Assembly (NCBI GenBank): GCA_032622095.1
Contig: CP136063.1
Location: forward strand, 122,284,723-122,348,722
Length of the DNA stretch: 64,000 bases
Direction: 5' to 3'
From: Siphonodentalium dalli
Taxonomy: Eukaryota > Mollusca > Scaphopoda > Gadilida > Siphonodentaliidae
Shown piece after piece: positions 58,985 through 64,000 of the stretch; position 1 is the stretch's first letter, and every line of letters starts with the position of its first letter. The translations under genes and the position numbers were made by a program. The notes below the pieces were generated by a model. That model did no database searches, was not told the origin of the DNA, and saw only the letters and a list, made by a program, of their open reading frames with translations.

Positions 58985-59200
58985 AAAAAAGTGGCCGCAG
59001 AGACTCCAGACAAGATGGCGGCCATTTTATTTTAATGCACCATGTCTCTTTGATCGCCGTTATAGTAAAGATGATATCACATGCGGTCTTGTTTTCTGCT
59101 CTATTCGTTATGCTAATATACAACCCTTACAAATTAGCCAAAAATCAGACACCATAATCCAATATGGCGGCCAAGATGGCCGCAGAAATGTGAAAATATG
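58985..59200. repeat. Units related to the palindrome-arm repeats
   Basis: ACAAGATGGCGGCCATTTTA (about 59011) and AATATGGCGGCCAAGATGGC (about 59160) resemble the unit starts in the arms at 60283-60860, spaced about 150 bp apart. Confidence 0.5.
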
Positions 59201-59427
59201 CTATTTTTCTGACATGTTACCACCTTTCGTTTGTCTCTGTGGGAAAATGTTGGGATCTTTGCGTCATGTTATACATTTATCATATAGAGGAGCCATTTTC
59301 GACCACATGGGGATCATAATATACATTAATTGCGGGATATTTTTGTCCGATATCACGTTTTCCCAAATGCCGGTACAATAGGTCAAAGCCGAATCTACGT
59401 TAATAACGCGATGTAATGTTTCGAATC

Positions 59428-59612
59428 AATATAACAATAACATGATTTTTGAGGGCATTATGGTTTCTTAACGGCCCGATAGGAATGATTAACAGCCAGA
59501 GGGCCTATAAGCGGCCCGAGACGAAGTCGAGGGCCGCTAATAGGCACGAGGGCTGTTAATCATTCCGGGAGGGCCGTTAAGAAACCATAATGCCCGAAAA
59601 ATCATGTTATTA
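59428..59612. repeat. Palindromic MITE, about 185 bp
   Basis: Close to a continuous palindrome: AACATGATTTTTGAGGGCAT on the left mirrors ATGCCCGAAAAATCATGTT on the right. GGAATGATTAACAGCC mirrors GGCTGTTAATCATTCC, and the centre is GACGAAGTC at about 59520. No coding. Confidence 0.8.
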
Positions 59613-59614
59613 CT

Positions 59615-60195
59615 ATTATTTCCACACACTATCATTATGTAAGTGTCGTACCCCGACAAGTTCAAATATTTCACAACATCTCTGAATTAACACAATTTAA
59701 TCAAAATATATAAAAATATATTTTTTTAATTTATACAAATACGCATGGATCGTCTGGGTTGTGTGCAATCAATTATCACGTGATCAAAACAAAAATCATG
59801 CGACCAAAATACATCGAAATTAGGCAAAATATCACCGGCATCTGAGACCAAATAACTCGCGTAATAATGCTTAAATTGAAATAATATATACCTGTGTTTA
59901 CCTTAGGATACCATTTAATTAGGTATGTGTTCTATGTAACACATGGCAATCGGGTATTTCTTCGTTAAAAAGCTTTATTAGAATAAAAAATTCCGAAAAA
60001 GTCATCGACAGTTTGGTCACGTGACGTGTCGGGCCATCTCGTGCTAACGACGAGCATATCCCATTAGCGCCCTAGGGCCATAATGAACTTACATATTCAC
60101 GTAATTTAGTTAGTGTTATGGGGTTTTATCGCAGGATAAAACGTCATTAATATTCTAGAGAATGCCCTTATAGGTGGAAATAATGAATGTTATTG
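59615..60195. other. No gene seen
   Basis: AT-rich. Some words (AACGACGAGC, CCATAATGAAC at 60045-60090) recall the palindrome at 59428, but no clean repeat could be drawn. Confidence 0.4.
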
Positions 60196-60199
60196 CTAT

Positions 60200-63100
60200 T
60201 ATAACAACACCCATGCATATGTATGTGCAGGAGATACTCGAGCTATGATTCCTCTTATACCTGAGTTGAGGAATATTTACCCAAATCCAAGATGGCGGCC
60301 AAAATGGCCACCAGAAATAAAAAATCGCCGATTTTAACATCAGTGAGCATTATTGTCATGAAAACTCCACACCTGCTTACTATTGTGAGTTGGGAACACT
60401 TAGGCGAAGAACTTTCCTTGTACCATATCCAAATAAAAGTATCCCAAATCCAAAATGGCGCCCACAATGGCGGACAGATTTTTTAAAATCACCGAAATTC
60501 CCTCATATTCACATCATTGGGCATTATTGTCGAGACAACTCCATCCATGCGTACAGTTGAGTTGGAAATAACGAGGTGAAGTAATTACCTTACATCTCAA
60601 GCAAGAAATGGTTTTCCAAATCGAACATGGCGGCCAAAATGGCGACCGAAATTTGAAAATACGCCTACATTCCTTTACTTTCTTATGATGGGCGTTATTG
60701 TTTCGCGATTTCTACCCACCATTACATGTTGATATGTATGAATTATTCATTAGGGTTTGGCAAGTGATACTCACAGTCAATATGGCGGCCAAACTGGCGG
60801 CCAGAAATTGAAAAGAAGCCGATATTATCACATACTAATTTCAACTTTTTGTCATAACATCGATTTGTATAGACGAAACGGTACATAATATAAGCCATAT
60901 ATTAGTTCCAATGTAAGTCGTAGCCTTTTGGAATTATGAAAACCCACAATCGCGATGTGGCATTTCAAAATCCATTCTCCACTAAGGGCACATACTGGCC
61001 GTAACCGTATATAGGTGCGCCGAATAGTCATATTATGACTTCCGATAATCAAAACAACAGTACCTGAGCTTATTCTGAATTGCCACATTCAGCATTATCT
61101 AGACCCGTTTCCGTCAGATTAATATATCTCACTCACAACAACAGTTTACTACACTTCTTTGTAGAAGGGTGCCACTAATCGGAATGTTTCAAACAATACA
61201 TATGCCGGTGTCCAGCTCACGTGTTTGTTTCGAAAGCTAGGAATTCTTAGCGAGCTTCATTCGTGGTATAGCTTATGGTATAATTCAGATGCTACATATG
61301 AGGTATAGGCGTCATCTTGTGCGATACACTAAAAAGGTATTCGGTCGATACGAATACTAGCTTTCAGAAGGATCTATCTGCGTATTGTCAGCTTTGGTGA
61401 CCCAATGGGGATAACAACGTGTACACCTGGTGATCTTCCCAAACAGCCACTTCCCAATATATGGTTCATCAATTCGCATACTCATCTAATGCACTGACGT
61501 ACTCGGACAACTTCTGAATATGGCTTCGAATGTTGAAAGCCCGACATTTGACGGATGCATTTCTGCTAAGGCGTAGAAGACCATAATGCATAATATACCC
61601 AAACTCCTTGAACATGATCATAAGAACAAGCTTGTTGGCGTCCAGCAATCGTCTCACCGAACAAATCCAAGCAGATGATAACAATACACACGGTGCTAGT
61701 TTGTGGGTATGTGTCATGATAGTGTAAATGAAATTGGACCATGACTGCACCGCCCCTTATTTTGTTATGTTTTAGATTCAGACAGGATCTCATGTGTGGC
61801 TTTGCTTTCCTTGTATGCTAAGATGGTATGTTCCCATCCGTTTGGAAGCCGTTCTTAAACAGCTGGACCAGGCGTGTGTTATTGGCTACTGTTGTATAAG
61901 CCCCACCAAGACTGGAGTGTAGTCTTAAAGGCGATACCTTTGATTGTTGGTTGATATGTCATACTCACGCTGTGTGGTATGGTTCAAGAAAGTACAAATG
62001 CCCTTGCATTCAGTTCAACAAACGTTGGTACACCAAGTGATTTATTGATAACATCACCATTGCGAACATTTTCCTGCATGAGACATTAACTGCTATATTC
62101 TAAAGTTATATATATAAAGCTATATGACCATAAAGGTCGCGTTTCCCAACGTCCACAGCCATTGCCATCGAGACTGTAAATTGTTCTTTAAATACATAGT
62201 GAAATAAATGCACCACAGTTCCTGACATTTTCTTGAATAATACCGCCAACATACTAACACTAACCCTGAGAGAGGATAACAAAAAAAACGCATACATTCA
62301 TGCTATAAAGACATTATCCTTCAGTCCATCCGACTGTTTTGAGGGAGGCTAGCATAGTATTATCCAGACAAAAATGTACGTCGTTGAATCCGAAAGGCTT
62401 CGAAACGGATGTGGAAATACAATCTTACCACACCAAATAAAACCGACACGCATGACATTCTATATCTCAAACATGCACCAGGTGTAGGGGTGGTGTATAC
62501 CGTGGCCCATTTCATTCCTACTATCATGGCGCATATCCATAAACTAGCACCGCGAGCATTGTTCCTCTCTGCTGTGAGATATTCGACGAGACAAATGCGG
62601 GGCGTCACACAGGTTGCTTCGGATCATGGTCAAGAAGTGTGGGTAGTCTGTACACTATTGTCTTCTCCTTAGCAGATAGACATCTGTCCAAGGAAATGAG
62701 ACAGCTAGCAACATTCGAAACACTGTCGAAGTTGTCCACATATGCCAATACGTTCGCTGGGTTTGTGAGTTGACGAACCATCTATTGAGAAGTGACTAGC
62801 TAACTGGTTCGCCTGATGTACATGTCGTTATCCCCATGGGGTATGAGACACATACATAGAGATGACCTTCTGTGAGCTTGTATACTCATCGGTCATATGC
62901 CTTCATAGTTCAAGATGACGCACAAATATCATATTTAGCAAATATTTAAAATCGTAAGCTAGACACCGGAAAATTAATTGTTTGAAACGTTATGATTAGA
63001 GGGACCCTACTCCCAGGAAGTGGTGAATACTTTGTCGGTGTGAGCTACCTAGATTTACCAGACAAAGAAATGGAAGCTGGTCCAGATAATTATGGACGTG

Positions 63101-64000
63101 ACGTGGCAAATCAGAATCTGTTATCAGGTAATTGTTCTGATATAACTATTCGGCGCACATACGCTTACGGCCATTATCGGCGCTAAGTGGAGAATGGATT
63201 TCGAAATGCCACATCGCGATATTAATTGTGGTTTTCATCTTTCCAGAAGGATATGAGCTATGTTATGCGTTTTGATACCTTCAAGTTGAACTAGTAGATG
63301 GTGTATGTACAGTTTCGTCCATACATACCGATATTATGACAAAAAGTTGAAATTAAGATGTGAAAATATCGATTTCTTTTCAATTTGTAGCCGCCAATGT
63401 AGCAGCGATCTTGGATGTGAGTATCAATTGCCAAACCACAATGAATACTTCATGTCACTATTCCATATCAACATGTAATGGTGGATAGAACTCGCGAAAC
63501 AATAACGCCCATCGTAAGAAAGTAAAGGAATGTAGACGTGTTTTCAAATTTCGGTCGCCATTTTGGCCGCCATCTACGATTTGGAAAACAATTTCTTGCA
63601 TGAGATGTAAGGTAATTACTTCACCTCAGTATTTCCAACTCAACTGTAAGCATGGGTGGAGTTGTCTCGACAATAATGCCCAATGATGTAAATATGAGGG
63701 AATTTCGGTGATTTTTCAAAATCTGTCCGCCATTGTGGGCGCTATTTTGGATTTGGGGTACTTTTATTTGGATATGGTACAAGGAAAGTTCTTCGCCTAA
63801 GTGTTCCCAACTCACAATAGTAAGCAGGTGTGGAGTTTTCATGACAATAATGCTCACTGATGTTAAAATCGGCGATTTTTTATTTCTGGTAACCATTTTG
63901 GCCGCCATCTTGGATTTGGGTAAATATTTCTCAACTCAGGTATAAGAGGAATCATAGCTCGAGTATCTCCTGCACATATATATGCATGTGTGTTGTTATA
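60200..64000. repeat. Very large inverted repeat, cut by the window edge
   Basis: Left arm 60200-61850 and right arm 62397-64000 are inverted copies, with a spacer of about 545 bp. Matching points include 60290-60301 with 63900-63911, 60463-60477 with 63723-63737, 60952-60966 with 63203-63217, 61524-61534 with 62709-62719, and 61835-61850 with 62397-62412. The paired positions sum to a near-constant value, so the arms are collinear. The outer 500 bp look about 95% alike, the inner part much less. Frames in the arms have no recognised domain. Confidence 0.85.
60283..60862. repeat. Tandem units of about 165 bp in the palindrome left arm
   Basis: Four units begin AAATCCAAGATGGCGGCC (60283), CAAATCCAAAATGGCGCCC (60447), AAATCGAACATGGCGGCC (about 60618) and TCAATATGGCGGCC (about 60777). 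Each is followed by a second ATGGC word, CGGACAG/CCAGAAA-type words and a GGGCATTATTGT-like word. The mirrored set is in the right arm (about 63330-63915). Confidence 0.7.

Noticed and set aside
61469-62672. Open frames in the two arms of the large inverted repeat that looked faintly membrane-protein-like
   Set aside because: The arms diverge with frameshifts between them, and no conserved motif of any known family could be named.

Overview
The window looks like non-coding DNA from a metazoan, most likely a marine invertebrate. It is AT-rich, has no bacterial-type gene organisation, and is full of eukaryotic transposable elements: Helitrons, a DIRS-type tyrosine-recombinase retrotransposon, CR1/Jockey-like LINEs, hAT-like and piggyBac-like insertions, and many foldback MITEs. 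I found no host gene, tRNA or rRNA that I can support. Almost all of the short reading frames are chance frames or frames inside tandem repeats. The only protein similarities I trust are broken transposon proteins: two LINE reverse-transcriptase remnants, and the RNase H and tyrosine recombinase of one DIRS element.

Layout. 0-9.5 kb: scattered foldback MITEs (TTAA-flanked, TA-flanked, and others), clusters of a CTTAAG-centred word, and small tandem duplications. 10.2-11.5 kb: a 3' LINE remnant interrupted by a solitary Helitron (10763-11326). 11.5-12.9 kb: tandem repeats. 13.19-17.76 kb: a DIRS element split into four pieces by three nested DNA elements (13608-14451, 15117-16469, 16769-17527). 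Taking each insert out with one target-site copy brings the recombinase/RNase H coding back into register. 17.9-18.3 kb: an inverted repeat that may be the DIRS end. 18.3-22.5 kb: no recognisable feature. 22.5-24.9 kb: a rearranged foldback region. 25.9-31.5 kb: two core-repeat elements, one of them a 20-unit satellite-like array. 32.7-35.0 kb: foldback elements. 35.05-37.2 kb: a frameshifted LINE. 37,497-48,849: a head-to-tail Helitron array of nine minus-strand units, with three plus-strand units nested inside one of them. 49.6-50.9 kb: another core-repeat element. 51-60 kb: sparse MITEs and palindromes. 60.2-64.0 kb: a very large inverted repeat, with arms of at least 1.6 kb, cut by the window edge.

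How the parts relate. The region is best read as an insertion graveyard with readable order of events. The DIRS element predates its three inserts. Helitron unit H5 predates its two TTAA MITEs, because its near-twin H4 is the empty site. Unit H7 predates the plus-strand Helitrons inside it. The most notable points are: (1) the Helitron array, whose junctions are exact 5'-TC/3'-CTAG joins; (2) TTAA elements of different families abutting through one shared TTAA; (3) three unrelated core-repeat elements with the same architecture (terminal repeat, tandem core, GGAC-rich run, terminal hairpin); (4) recurrent consensus-like sites for NRF1 (in the Helitron 122-bp core) and YY1 (in the 28-31 kb array); and (5) the large palindrome at the right edge. 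All identifications come from reading the sequence by eye. No alignment or database search was run.
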